This document shows positions 11,063-22,761 of a DNA stretch of 64,000 nucleotides, in pieces (position 1 is the first letter of the stretch; every line of letters starts with the position of its first letter). The notes under the pieces are model-generated. The model made no database searches. It was not told the DNA's origin and worked only from the letters and a program-made list of their open reading frames with translations. The position numbers and the translations under genes are program-made. The stretch is from Roridomyces roridus (lineage: Eukaryota; Basidiomycota; Agaricomycetes; Agaricales; Mycenaceae), in the NCBI GenBank assembly GCA_029378245.1, contig JARKIF010000050.1:248001-312000 (forward strand), read 5' to 3'.

Positions 11063-12329
11063 ATGGCGTAGGCGACGAGAGATGTGGTGGTTGTTGTGAA
11101 TGGGCGAGGAGATGCGACTGTGGGCGAACAAATATGACTGTGGGCGAACAAAAGAGGGAAAGCAAGCAGGTTGTTTGTATGGGACCCAAGTCCCCGCGCG
11201 CTGAATAAATAGCATTCGTTCAAACTCCGCTGGCGAGTCATCCCTGCGAGTCCAGTACCCACTATGCGTACCTTGTCCTTGTTGACGAGAGAGATTTGAA
11301 TGCAGCGCGGGAACGTGGTAACATACCCCCTGTAGAAGAAGCAATTATTAGCATACACACCACATAAAAGTAAAAGTAGGTCATACGGGGTTCCCCGCGC
11401 GTTACGTCTTTGATGTTCGTGTACCAACGGTAACCAGCTGCTAATATTCTGGTATTGGACTGTCGGGATCCGCAGGGTGGGTGAAAGAGTCGAGTCTTCA
11501 GAGGCGGATATGCACCACATCGGAGGACACTGGTGGGGTTGACTGGCTACGGCTTCGAACGTTCCAAAATTTGAAGAAATATTCTGCGAGCTCGCAGCTC
11601 AGTGGCAGTCATCGCGAACGGGGAACTCGAGAGGTTGAATTTGTTGCCTTGGCAGCTCAGGCAGGTCGACAAAGAGAGAGCAAGGAAACAACACGGCATA
11701 ATGTGCCTCACGAGTCACGAAAATGCGGAGCAGCGGCCCCTCGCCCAATGGCAAGACAGGCGAGGGCATCGGACGGACCGAGGGACGGGATTGTGCTGAC
11801 GTTTTGGATGGTCGTAGGAATCGGATGCAGATATTTGGCGTCCAGCGAGAGGCCAAGTGACGTGTGCCGGAATCGAGAAGAACGACCCAAAGTAGTCGGA
11901 AAGCGACGGGGAAACCTTGTTGTGCGTGCCGTAGTGGACTAGGCAGTGTTGAGGTCATCTAGGTCGATTCGGGTGCAAGTCAGGTTCGCAGGAGCGGGCG
12001 CCGGGATGCGGCTGCAAAACTTGTTGACATTCTTGAACTGCTTGAACGGAGGAGGCGTAGAGTTCTCTTTTCCCATTCAGTGGCAGGCCCAACGCTGACG
12101 CTACGTGATACCGGATGAGAGGAATGTTGCACGTAATATGTCGTCTCGATCCAAGGATATTATCGAGGAGCAGTTGGGGGCAGGAGCAAAGGCGGGAGCA
12201 TGTTGTTGTTTGGCAAGAGCCTCATCAAACGTTGCTGTCAACTGCTCCCAGCCTTGACTGCGCCTCTCTGCGCCTGCGGAGTCCGCAGCTTTGACTTTTT
12301 ATACGGACCCATTCAACCCTTGCACCCAA
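11063..12329. other. Intergenic region
   Basis: About 1.27 kb upstream of two divergent genes. Short frames only, with no motif or repeat recognised. Confidence 0.45.
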
Positions 12330-13536
12330 ATGATCGTTCCCCAAGCCAAAGATTCTCAGTCTCCCGAAGCACCTATGGAAGCACCTCCCGCCTACGACAC
12401 CGCCGAAGCTTCCTCGAGCTCCAGTCGTCCTGCGCCTGTAGAGAAAGTCTCACCCCGAAGCCCCACTTCCCCTTCCTCGTCTACTGTGAAGCCGCGGGGA
12501 GTACAGAAATCGACGTGGAACCATCTCCAAGATGATATGGGCGGGCTCCTAGTGGGCATGGGTCTGGGTACAACGCAATATCGCGTCGCCCAGGAAGTGC
12601 GCAAGACCGTCACGGGGCTTATCCACGATCTCGTACGGGACCAGACCATCGACTCCAACATGGCATGCGACGGTATCCTCGAATCGTGCAACGAGATCTG
12701 CGTCGCCCATTCGATCGACATCGCAAGTCTTTTGCAACGGGCTTACATCGAGGGGCACACGCCGCTCTACTGGGCGATTGTTAAGCGGCCTACGGACCAA
12801 CTGGAGCCGAAGGACCTGGAGCCGCCGCCGCTCATCCGGGCGTTGCTCAGGTACTCGGCGCCACTCAGGGACGCAACATTGCGCGATGTCCGGCTCGCGT
12901 GCCTGCATAATTGCGACCAGTGGCTGTTCCAGAGCCTGCGCATGTCCCCCGAGTTTGGTGCATTGTCGCACAAGGACCAGCTCCTGCTGGGTGTCCAAGT
13001 CCCACCCGATACGTTGAAGATCGGGGAGCCGGCTCGTCATGATGCCCCGTTTAGCGTCGAGTTTGAGGTTGCCCACTTCCAGAAGAGGATGCGTATCTCG
13101 CGGTTGGTGACTCTCGACTTTATATCCCATGGTAAGTCCATATCTTCCACCTGCGGATGATGCTCAGTAGACCGCAGCACGCATGTGGCAAATAACGTTC
13201 TTCATTGCCGACGGGGACTGGGGCCTGAACGACGGGGAATGGGCCGCCCGTCTCTCGCTGCTGAATCCCAGTCCACCGACCACTGTACAGGCGACATACA
13301 CGCTGGACCTGCATGCCCCCGAAGATGATGTCCCGGAAAAGCTAGAGCTTACTGGCAAACTCGAAGCGGATGACAAGAACCTGAGCGCTGCGCTCCCGGA
13401 TGCCGTGCAGTACCCGTGAGTCTGCTGCATCACTTTCATTGGCCTCTGGCTAACGCAGAGTAGGAGGAGTCCGTTCCTTACTTCTGAAGGGAACTTGCGC
13501 GGGACGCTCACTGTACAGATAACTCAGAAAAAGTAA
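12330..13536 (+). CDS. Unrecognised PPAY-type fungal protein
   Basis: Three exons, with introns 13132-13177 and about 13416-13462, encode roughly 345 residues starting MIVPQAKD. The N terminus is Ser/Pro rich with a PPAYD motif that could bind WW or arrestin-type domains. The middle (HTPLYWAIVKRP, then alternating helices) resembles a single ankyrin-like unit. The C-terminal part alternates beta strands (RMWQITFFIADGDWGLN). The last acceptor is ambiguous: CAG-AG and TAG sites 3 nt apart both keep frame. No named function. The frame is clean, so it is a real gene. Confidence 0.7.
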
Positions 13537-13648
13537 ACTGCGTGTAGACTATTGGTAGACTAGTGTATTTTATGTGTTTTTATGCTTATGTACATACCCA
13601 ATTTGGATTCGCCGGATCACACGAGCACAATTTTTTCTCGACCTTGCC

Positions 13649-16418
13649 ATGGCGAGCTTGCCCCCCGGTCTCTGGGACCTCACAATGTCGCGTATTTCCT
13701 CGCCCGCGGTCCGACTAGGCCGTCTCGGCTTTGCGCATTCTGCTAGAAACAACGCGCAAGCTGCCCTGGCGAGAGCTCCTGGTAGTACAGGCCCGCCGCC
13801 GTTCCCCTTGTCCCCAGCTCCAGCGCAGAACGATCTTTACAACAGAGGAACACTGGGAAGGTGCGTCTCCTAATCAATCGTCTGGGTGTGGATTTCTGAC
13901 AGGCATTCATTCAGACGAAAACCTGGGAGATCGGGAGCTTTGACACCGCGTTCGGAAAAGGTTCAACAGAAGCAGTCGCTGGGTGGGGCGATTGCAGAGC
14001 TGGAGAACCGCGTAAAGGCGTTGAAGGAGGCTGCGGACGTCGAGGTGCGTGTGCTGTTTGCAAAAAAAGTTGTCAAGTGACCCACCCTACGCAGGTAATG
14101 GCGGCGGGAGACTTGGTGTTTTCTGAAAAAGAGCTACTGGGAATGTACGAGGACCTACTGGCCCATCCACAGCAGGAACAGCCGACACCCACACTGCCTG
14201 CGAGCAACCCAGAGGCGGACCTCGTTACGCTTCATCGTCTCGAGCAGGAGTTGCTACAAATTTCGAACGAGCCAGAGGTCTTTTACGACACACCGCTCGT
14301 CTCTAGACTAAGGGCCAAGTCGGCGACGGCCACCACTCCCACCTCCGATACACCGCTCGTCGGCGAACTGCACCATCGCGTCCTCAAGTTGGCTAATGCG
14401 CGTCTGGATCGACTGGAGAGCTTGCAGCCGTCTTCTTCCACTTCATTCGTGCCTATAGTCTTATTCTCCCTCCATGAATATGAGGCTTTGACGCGGACTT
14501 GTGTAAGGATTCTTCACTTTTCCAATTCGTGCACTCAAGTTTGCCCAGATTGATAAAAATGAACTCGAAGCGGCCGAAGGTGTATTACACCTCATGAAGG
14601 TGAGTTTAATGGGCTATCACCATCGTCGTACTGATAAACCACTAGCGGAGCGCCCTTCCCATTCCAGAAGCAGCGCTGACTGCAGTTCTCCAGCGACATA
14701 CGGACGCTGCGGATGTACACCGTGCAGAGATGTGTCTAGCCAACTTCCTCACAGGCGCCCCCACGCTTCCCCAACGACACCTCCACGTCAAATGCCACCT
14801 CAAGGCGACTCCCCGGGATCGAATCCCCGAGTCCGCGCTCGCCGTCCTGCATTCTTACGAGGGTCAGGGCCACCCCGCTCCCATGAAAACATACACCAGC
14901 GCCATTTCAGCTCTCTACTCGACAAATCTATCCATCGCGCGTGCCCAAGCGTGGGATCTCTTCTCGCACATGCGCTACGTCGCACACCCCACGCCAGACG
15001 TCGTTCTCTACACCGCCATGATTCGGGCGTGCGCCTCGGCCATCAACCCCGCCCGCGGTGCGGAGCCCGAGAGGGCTCTTGATCTGTGGACGGAGATGAC
15101 GGTGGAGAAGGGGATGAAGCCGACAGTGGAGACGTACAACGCTGTGATATTGGCTTGTGCGCGGTCTGGGAGGAAGGAGTATGTGAATGAGGGGTTCAGG
15201 ATTGCGAAGCAGATGTTGGACGCCAATCGGGATGCATATGGGCGGTCGGCGTACCTTCCCAATCGACGAACGCTCTGTGCGTTGTTGGAGGGTGCGAAGC
15301 GGATTGGGGACCTGGCGAGGGCGAGGTGGATACTCGCTGATATGGTGCGGAGCGATGCGGGCAAGGAGGAGGGCGTGAATGAGGAGATTATGATGCACGT
15401 GTTTCATACGTATACGGCGTATGTGCCGCCGTTTACGAGGCATCTTGCGGTTGTTGTTCCTGGCAAGGGACCAGCCGCCGTCCAGGATACCGAGCTTGCG
15501 ACGGATGCGCCGCCTGCCCCTCCGCGATCGCAGCGTTTCACTCGTGTCCCGCCACAGACGAGTAACGAGGTGATGGAGGAGGTGCAGGCGCTCTTCCAGC
15601 GCGTGCTCGAGGACACTGGGAGGGACATTACTGGATCGGCCACGGACACGGGTATGTTCTCGGGGGAGAAAAAGTTCCAGCATGTCGAGTTTACGACGCG
15701 TCTGGTGAACTCGTACCTTGCCGTGTTTTACCAGCATTCTTCGCTTCAGGCGTCGGCGACGCTGTTTTCCGAGGTCTGGGAGCGGGTTGGGTGTACTCCG
15801 GATGCAAGGTCGTACCTCGAGGCGCTGGAGCGATGTGCGCGATCCAAGAGGGGTCGCGAGCGGCAGGTGGGGCTGGAGTTTGCTGAGAAGGTCTGGAAGG
15901 AGTGGCGTGCCTTGGAGGACTCGAGGCGGGGTTTGGATCCGCGGATGGTGGAACGAGCGCATGTCGCGTTCATGCGCGTTCTCACTTTGTATGTTGTCGT
16001 TGTCTGTTGCCGAGGTCTTGATTCTTACTTACGGTGGCTTTGTAGAAATGACCAACTGCAACGAGCCCTTGACCTCGTCAAGGCGTTTGCCCAGCGATAC
16101 CCGCCTTCCCAGCTCAGGGAAGTCCCGGCCAAGCCGGGGTTCCGGGCTAACCGAACCGCTCTCGTGGGTGCACGCCCGTTGGTGCGGTTGACGGCGCCCA
16201 ATGAAGTGCCCGACGATGGGGTGCCGCCGCTGTTAATGTTCAGCGATCTGGAGATCCTGCACCATCGGCTCGTCGCTGCGGGGATGACGGCTGGGATCGG
16301 GTATGTCAAATATATCTCGAAAGCGTACGAGTGGGCGTTGCGTGCGAGGAGGGATTCTGTCATGCGGGCGAGGAGTGCGTCGGTGCAGGCTGACGGTGTG
16401 GTGCCCGTTGCGGTATAA
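13649..16418 (+). CDS. Pentatricopeptide-repeat protein, probably mitochondrial
   Basis: Starts MASLPPGLWDLTMSRISS, an Arg/Ser-rich N terminus fitting a mitochondrial presequence. Introns are at 13861-13902, 14045-14094, 14503-14548, 14600-14645 and 15989-16045, all GT-AG. The body has helix pairs typical of PPR units, such as TYTSAISALYSTNLSIARAQAWDLFSHM, PDVVLYTAMIRACAS and TVETYNAVILACARSGR. A heptad-like segment (LENRVKALKEA) follows the presequence. Fungal PPR proteins bind organelle RNA and act in processing, splicing or translation. The target cannot be read from sequence. The stop lies 72 bp from the convergent aldo/keto reductase. Confidence 0.85.
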
Positions 16419-16489
16419 TGCGAATACATTTACAATTTTACTTATTCGTATACATGCAAGATAACCAACTAACTAATGGAACCCATTTC

Positions 16490-17761
16490 TCACCATCCAA
16501 GTTCTTCGGCGGACATTCCCCAGACCAAGCCATTTTCGTCTGGCTTGTTGCAGATGCGCTGACCGCGGTCAAGGGCGTTGATCTTTTTGATATCTTCCTC
16601 CTCGAGCGTTGGTAGCTGCATTCCATTCCTCAGTTCAGGAAAGCAGGGAAGGCAAGGGAACAGACGCACGTTCAAATTCTCCTTCTGATGTTCCGGCTTG
16701 ACGCTCTTGGGGATGACGATGACGTCCCTGGATAGATGCCACGCGAGGATGATCTGCGTGGACGTGACGCCGTATTTCTCCGCCAAAGTAACGATGACGG
16801 GGTCTTTGCGGACGACGTCGGTGCCGGAGGGTGTGTAGGCTGTGACGGCGATGTCGTGTTCGCGGCAGAGGGCTAGGAGGTCGTTTTGGGCTAGGTAGGG
16901 GTGCATCCTGTCGACGAGGTGAGATGGAGGGGGGGGAGGAGGGAGGGTGCGTACTCGACTTGATTCATAGCTGGTTTGACTGGATATCAATTTCAAGTGA
17001 GTAAACGAAAGACGAGGACAAGGAGGCACCGCACTTCGAGCCGTCTTGAGCAGTTCTGTGAGCCTAAATAATATCTGGGTGCTTAGAACATTGGGAGCAA
17101 CTGCAGGAACGTACGTCTTGACGGAAAAATTGGAAACCCCAATGGCTTCGCACTTGCTCTGGCGCACACAGTTCTCCATCTGCTCCCAGGTCTCGTTCAA
17201 CGTCAGACGATGCCAGGTACCTTCTTCTGCACCTTCAGGCATCTCCGCGATCGGCCAATGCATGAGGAACTGCCATTATTTAATACGCGGTGTTGTCAGT
17301 TGAACCTATAGTACTCACCATATCAAGCCACTTGAACCCCAATTTATCCAACGACTCGACGAGAGAATCGTACACACGATGGTGGTTCGGGTTGTCCAAT
17401 TTAGAAACCACGAACACGTCCTCACGGTCGACTCCAGATTCTCTTATGGCTTCACCGACAGCCCATTCTGTACCGTAGCTCTGTGCTGTATCGATGTGCC
17501 TATAACCAATCTGAAAAACACCGTAAGCTTCCATTCTCAGAATAAGAAAGTAAGATTGTAGACAGACGTACATTCAAGGCAGAGACGAGCCATTCCTTGG
17601 CTTTTGTCGTACGCTCGTCGCCAACGTCGGGTGCCCAAGCGCCCGTGCTGCGTGTGTACATGTCATCGTGGTGATTCACTGTGTGGCATATGTAGTACCT
17701 ACCCAATGATAGGACACGCAGTGCCGCTGTTGGGCATCTTGACGATTCGGCCAGAGAACAT
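16490..17761 (-). CDS. Aldo/keto reductase
   Basis: Begins MFSGRIVKMPNSGTACPIIG and ends SAEELGW, in at least six exons. The AKR catalytic tetrad is visible: Asp and Tyr in HIDTAQSYG, Lys in VVSKLDN, and His in LMHWP. NADPH-contact segments follow (GVSNFSV, then VIPKSVKPEHQKENL). These (beta/alpha)8 enzymes reduce aldehydes, ketones or sugars with NADPH in the cytosol. The exact substrate is open. The first intron joins IIG to TGAWAPDVGD. A TATA box sits about 65 bp upstream. The gene appears intact. Confidence 0.85.
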
Positions 17762-17823
17762 CTTCAAGAGGGGGAGGAGAGAGAGGCGACGGAGGGTGAG
17801 AAGCTGAGGGAAAGTGGGACACC

Positions 17824-17832
17824 TTTATATAG
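17824..17832 (-). promoter_or_regulatory. TATA box of the aldo/keto reductase
   Basis: On the minus strand the sequence reads CTATATAAAGG, about 65 bases before the ATG at 17761. Position and sequence fit a core promoter. Inferred, not tested. Confidence 0.55.
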
Positions 17833-18207
17833 TTGCTGCGTGCGGATCCAGAGAAGACAAGACCGTGGCGTCCCTGTATCAATTCCAACTATCCGGGTCC
17901 CCGTAGATGTCTTTTGCTCGAGGTCCGTGGAGTTTGGATATTTTGGGCGACGAGTCGTTCAGAATGGACTTTGCTTCAAGTTACACTCGAGATTCGATAC
18001 CCAAATGTAGCATGCGGCACGCCGACGTGACCCGTCGGAATGGGAGCACGAGCCGGGCCGGAAAAGACAGAATATCTCTTACCGAAGCCCGAGGAGCTGT
18101 CAGGCCTGAGAGGAAATTCTCGGATACGATGAGGAAATAGCAGCGGTGATTTGATAGAAGTAAAAGACGGGAATGAGAGCGGAGTTTGGATCTCAAGTAC
18201 AGCAGCT
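17833..18207. other. Intergenic region
   Basis: Nothing recognised between the aldo/keto reductase promoter and the end of the GH43 gene. Confidence 0.45.
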
Positions 18208-19768
18208 TCAATAGTCATCAAACACTTGAATCCGTTCCAAATGAGCCGTGAAATCTAAAACCGATACTCAGAAGGATTTCTTTCACTTGAACCAAAAAAA
18301 TATAACACACCTCCACCCTCAATCGCCTCAACGCCAAACGTAATCGTGTTCGGTCCCTCCTTCAAAGCAAGCGCTACAGGCACAGTCGAGCGGTGACCCG
18401 CCCTCGAGTTGAGTGCAGAGAGCATAATGCGCGGCTCGCCGTTGACAGAGATGTGCGCCTCGCCCGCAGTGCGGTTGTTTACGGTGTATTCAAAAGCGAC
18501 CCATTGTTTTTCCAGCGCGTTGCCGAGCACGTTTGTGAAGGTGACGTTGCTGGAGGGGCTAACTGCTGAGTGTCAGTGGAATGCAATCGAGTGAGAGGGT
18601 CAAATACTGTTGTGCACGGCGCGCTTGTTGATAACTACAAAAGAGTTTGAATTTCACTGGGCAAATAGACAGCAGAGTCTCACACGCAGAGCCTCCGATA
18701 ATGCCATCGGCAGCATTGAACGTTGTGTTGACGAAATTGGAGGACACGACGACACCGGTTCCCAGGTTGACAGTCCACATAGCATGATCCTGTAGCGTCA
18801 ACGTCTGGTTAGCTGTCGACACCGTAATCGGCAGCCACTCGTAATTGCTCGCATCTGAACCCGTGGAATCCCATATATCTCCCAAAAACACATACGTCGT
18901 CGCGCTCGACCCAGTGATCTTCAACTCGGCGCTGTTCTGCGAGTTGTACGTGTTGGTCGATTCGGGGGCAATGTCCGTGCCACCTGACCAAGGACCTGAA
19001 ATCGCCGGTGCCCAGTATACTTTATCGGGGTTTGCGGACCAACCGGTTTTTTGCGAGACGACGAGAAAGTAGGTGCTGTTTGCTTTCAACATCCCGGGTG
19101 CTTCGATGGAGGCTCCAATATCCGCCACTCGAGTGCCAATGGTAATCGGTGTTCCAGCGTTGATGTTGTTGATTTGCAAGCTGGATCATTTTAGGCAAGA
19201 GCGATGGGAATACAAATGAACCCACTTGTTCGAGTCGGCGCTGGACAGGAAATACGACGCGCCATTGTCATCGACAAACACGCCCATGTCCGAGAAACTC
19301 CGGGCATCGGGTGGGAGCAGCGCCGGAGACCCAGTGAGTGTGTATGCAGTCGATGCGGGAGTGCTGCCCGGTGCCACCAGTGTTACGATTTCGCGATTAA
19401 CTTGTCCCCAGATATACCACTTCCCGCCAGAACTGACGAACTTGGGACGATACATTCCCGAGACCTGGTTGGTAGCGAAGCCGATGTGAGACCAGTTCAT
19501 CAGATCTGTGGATTGGTAGATGTTGGGAATGACGCCGGCTGCTGCGCCGTACCCGAGCTGACAAGTACGTTCAGTTCTAGCATAAAAGAAAACAAGCAGG
19601 TTCACTCACCCAGTAAAAGGTGCTCCCAACTTGGATCACATGTCCACCGTGCGCCAGTATCTTGGCGCCGCTCGTATCCGTCCAGACTGCGCCAGGAACG
19701 ATGAACGACACCGCCAGCGCGGTGGACAAGAGGGAAGACAGAACCGCAAAAGTTGCGCCGAATTTCAT
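18208..19768 (-). CDS. Secreted GH43 exo-beta-1,3-galactanase-like enzyme with C-terminal CBM35-like domain
   Basis: MKFGATFAVLSSLLSTALA is a clear signal peptide. The catalytic part has VWTDTSGAKILAHGG, VGSTFYW, STDLMNWSH, SIEAPGML and NSQNSAEL. The order and wording match fungal GH43 exo-beta-1,3-galactanases of the Phanerochaete 1,3Gal43A type. The Glu of IEAPG and the Gln of NSQN match the residues reported, from memory, as acid and base in that enzyme. The residue before RPK is Tyr where I remember Glu, so this site may differ. The C-terminal NGEPRIML and ITFGVEA region is a CBM35-like galactan-binding domain. I end the gene at 18208 because an intron from about 18267 joins EAIEGG to a family-like LERIQVF ending. 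Without splicing the frame stops at 18255. It cleaves the beta-1,3-galactan backbone of arabinogalactan outside the cell. Confidence 0.8.
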
Positions 19769-20271
19769 GATGTGGTAGAAGTGAAGCTGAACGTGTCTGG
19801 AGAGTTATATGGACACTCCCGGCCCGTTGTGAGTTTGCGAACCTCGGGGCACGGGAGGGTCCCCGTGGCTTGATCTAGCGTATGAGGATCCTTGGAGGGT
19901 GATACCTTGGCAACGAAGGGTCTTTCGGATGGTTGTCGGGTTGAAGAGAGGGCTCAATCTCGGCGCAATTGCGAGCAAACTAGACAAAGGCATGGTCCGA
20001 ATTTCGACGGTGGTGGTCGGAAGAAACAAGTTCTGACCGGCCATCAAAGTGTGTTGGATGTCATCATCCTCGCCTTTTTTATTGCCGCCGCCATTGGAGC
20101 TCAAGGGAGGCTCCCGTCTGAAATAGGTCATTATCCTCGGTGGAGACAACAAATGCGTCATCTCGTATTCCCCCGACAGGGTGTATTATTATGCGACAGC
20201 ACCAGGCACGCCTTGCCACGAACGCGTGTCTTGACCTGTCTTGACGTTCTCTCTCTGCTTCCTGCTTGGCC
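19769..20271. promoter_or_regulatory. Divergent promoter region between GH43 and DUF1996 genes
   Basis: About 500 bp separates the start codons of two divergently transcribed secreted-protein genes, so shared regulation is possible. I cannot point to a specific binding site. Confidence 0.35.
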
Positions 20272-22240
20272 ATGCGGCACCTCCTCGAGATCTCTTTCGT
20301 GCTCTCGGGATTCCCTTGCTATGCCTACTGGCTGATGTCTGCAAGTGCGAATCCTACAGCTATCCATCTTCTCCACTTTGAACAATTTCAGATAACATCC
20401 TGACCACGCAAAGACTGGATCCAGTGATATCTCCCGGGAATGTCTCGACTCATGTCCATTCTGGTATGTTTCCCAGACATTCCTTCTTGTCACACTGAAC
20501 CTGGCAGTTCTTGGCGGCAGCAACTTTGGCTTGAACACGTCTACTGCTGCTCTGAGAAATAGCACCTGTACCTCGATTCCTATTCCAGAAGATAAATCCA
20601 ACTATTGGTTTCCGGTGCGAGTGTTTTATTGTCATGTCGTCGGATCTAACATACGAACAGCAACTGTACTTTCAGTGCGTCACTCAAGGCGAGCACCTGT
20701 ATTTGATCTGATAATTTCACAGATGGTCCAACGGTACATTTACGAGGCGAGTTTGATATATTCAACTGTGCGACGGTATTCAACAACAGCATTCAGTGTC
20801 AGCGGCAATCCGGTCATGTATGTCTTGCTTGCGTGCCTCAAATTCGGAATCCTGATTTCTTAGATGTGAGAATTTCCTCTTGGAATCGGACTCTTTCTGA
20901 CCTCCCTGGTAGACTATTTGTTCAACAATACCCTTGGGGCTACAACCGAGTTTCCAGACGACGTAAGCGGAGCGGGTGTAAACCAAGAGTTCCTCGAATT
21001 GATTTCTCTCTCGAGTTCCGAATGATTTCAGGCGACACGACACTCCGAACCTACGACCCCACATCGTTCGCCCAACAAGCGATAACATTCCTCTGCCTCG
21101 ATTTCAACGGTGTATCGACCAAATACAATCAACTGCCTACGGGAGTTGGCTGTCCTTCAGGAATTCGTTCTCAAATTGTAGGTTGATTGCCTTCCTTCCT
21201 TTGGGGCACTCACAAGTCTTCGCAGAACTTTCCCAGTTGTTGGAATGGCAAAGACGTGGACTCATCCGACCATAAATCGCACGTAGCATTCCTCAGCACG
21301 GGCCCGGACAGTGGACTATGCACGGATCCATCCTTCCCCGTAACGCTGCCTCGGATTTTCATGGAAGTGTACTGGGTCGTGCAGGATTTTGAAGATCAGC
21401 GGAAATTTGCTATGACGCCCAGTCAACCGTTCGTGTAAGTGGTTGTGATTGGAGGATGGCAGAGGTTCTGATTGTCGTGGCCAGGTTTTCAAACGGCGGT
21501 ATGTAGCATTATTCTCCGTCCTCAAACAGCTCTGAACAGTATACAGATCCAACAGGGTACGGGTATCATGCAGACTTCTTCAATGGGTGAGTGAGCACCG
21601 CATAATCTCAGCTTTATTCCTTACTATCTTCGCAGCTGGCAGCCAGGAGTCCTCCAAAAAGCGCTCAATGGCTGCAACTGTAATCCATACGGCGATTCCG
21701 CTTGCTGCGTGGCGGCTGGTATATTCGGTATGAATACCTCCGCGACTTGTTATATAACGGATTCCGTGGATGAACAAAGCAAGTCTTCTGTCTTCATGGT
21801 TCTCGGTGACTTACTGAGTTTACTTACTTAGCGCTGGGAACACTGGATACTCTACCGGGAAATAACCCTGTCCAAGGTGAGCTTCGATCCGCCCGTCGTC
21901 TGTGCGACAACGAGTGATGTTTCTTTATATGCATAGCTCCTTGTAAGATCAACCTCTCTTCACCGAACGACGCTGACAGCTTGTGGCAGGTTACGAGAAT
22001 TACATCGACCCCATAACCCCGCCCATCCTCTCACCAGTCTACGTCTTCGCCGGTTCCTCCACAACCGGCGGACCAACTGGAACGGTTGCTACGCCCGCGC
22101 AAACGGCCGACGTATCGCAGACTGCGAATGGCTCGTGTATCCGGAAGGGCGGAGCGATTAGCGTGAGGAGGCCGAGAGGGCGGGTTGTGGTGGTGCTGGC
22201 AGTGTTAACGACGGTTTTTGTGAATAGTTTTATTTCGTGA
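20272..22240 (+). CDS. Secreted DUF1996 protein, probably GPI-anchored, with microexons
   Basis: The DUF1996 signature is complete: NNILTTQRLDPVISPG, HVHSVLGGSNFG, IPEDKSNYW, FRMISGD, FPSCWNGKDVDS, DHKSHVAF, FPVTLPRIF, HADFFNGW and CNCNPYGDSACC. The C terminus is Ser/Thr-rich, then a short basic run and a hydrophobic tail (VVVVLAVLTTVFVNSF), typical of GPI anchoring. The gene has more than ten exons. A 6-nt microexon (21937-21942) is required to join NPVQ to CYENY. A 2-nt microexon (20864-20865) gives the best model around IYYLFNN. Intron 21779-21831 is GC-AG. The N-terminal signal peptide is short, so an additional 5' exon is possible. The molecular function of DUF1996 proteins is not known to me. 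Confidence 0.8.
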
Positions 22241-22761
22241 GACGTATACATGTCCATCTTGCAAACGATGCCAGCAGCACCTTTTTACGCTCGAGGTCGC
22301 AACCCAAAAACATACTCTTCCTCGGCTGCTAAAGAATCCTCGAGTTTGCTGGGAAGAAGTTGAAACGAGTGGAACATGAGTGTGTGTGGCAAAGTGAGTG
22401 GACAATGAGTGGGAGTGCATTTCATGGCCACTCACTCCAACTTGGGTCTTGTCCAGTAAAGCCCGGCATACGAATCCTTTGGGTATGCACCAACAGAAAT
22501 TCAGTCTGGCAGTGACTTCGTTATAATTAGTCTGCCTCCGCATACTCTATTCTAAATTTATATCTCTCCTCAACCGTCCACTTGTTCAGAGACTCGAGAT
22601 TTCGAACGCCTATTCATGAGTAATATAGTGAAGTCGGCTTGGTTGAAATTCAACCTGCGGAAGCTGCGGAGACAGCGATCACGCGCAAGGTACAAACATA
22701 GAACGACCAAAATAGTGGCACAGTGTCACCACGCCAACTCTTTTCTCTCTCTCACTCCACG

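Noticed and set aside
11063..11344. Upstream extension of the 10511-11062 gene
   Set aside because: Open but compositionally random; the ATG at 11062 starts the low-complexity and Cys-rich protein more sensibly.
14928..15962. 344-codon open frame on the minus strand
   Set aside because: It is antisense to the clear PPR coding sequence and is Arg/Leu-rich in the way of a GC-rich shadow frame; no domain.
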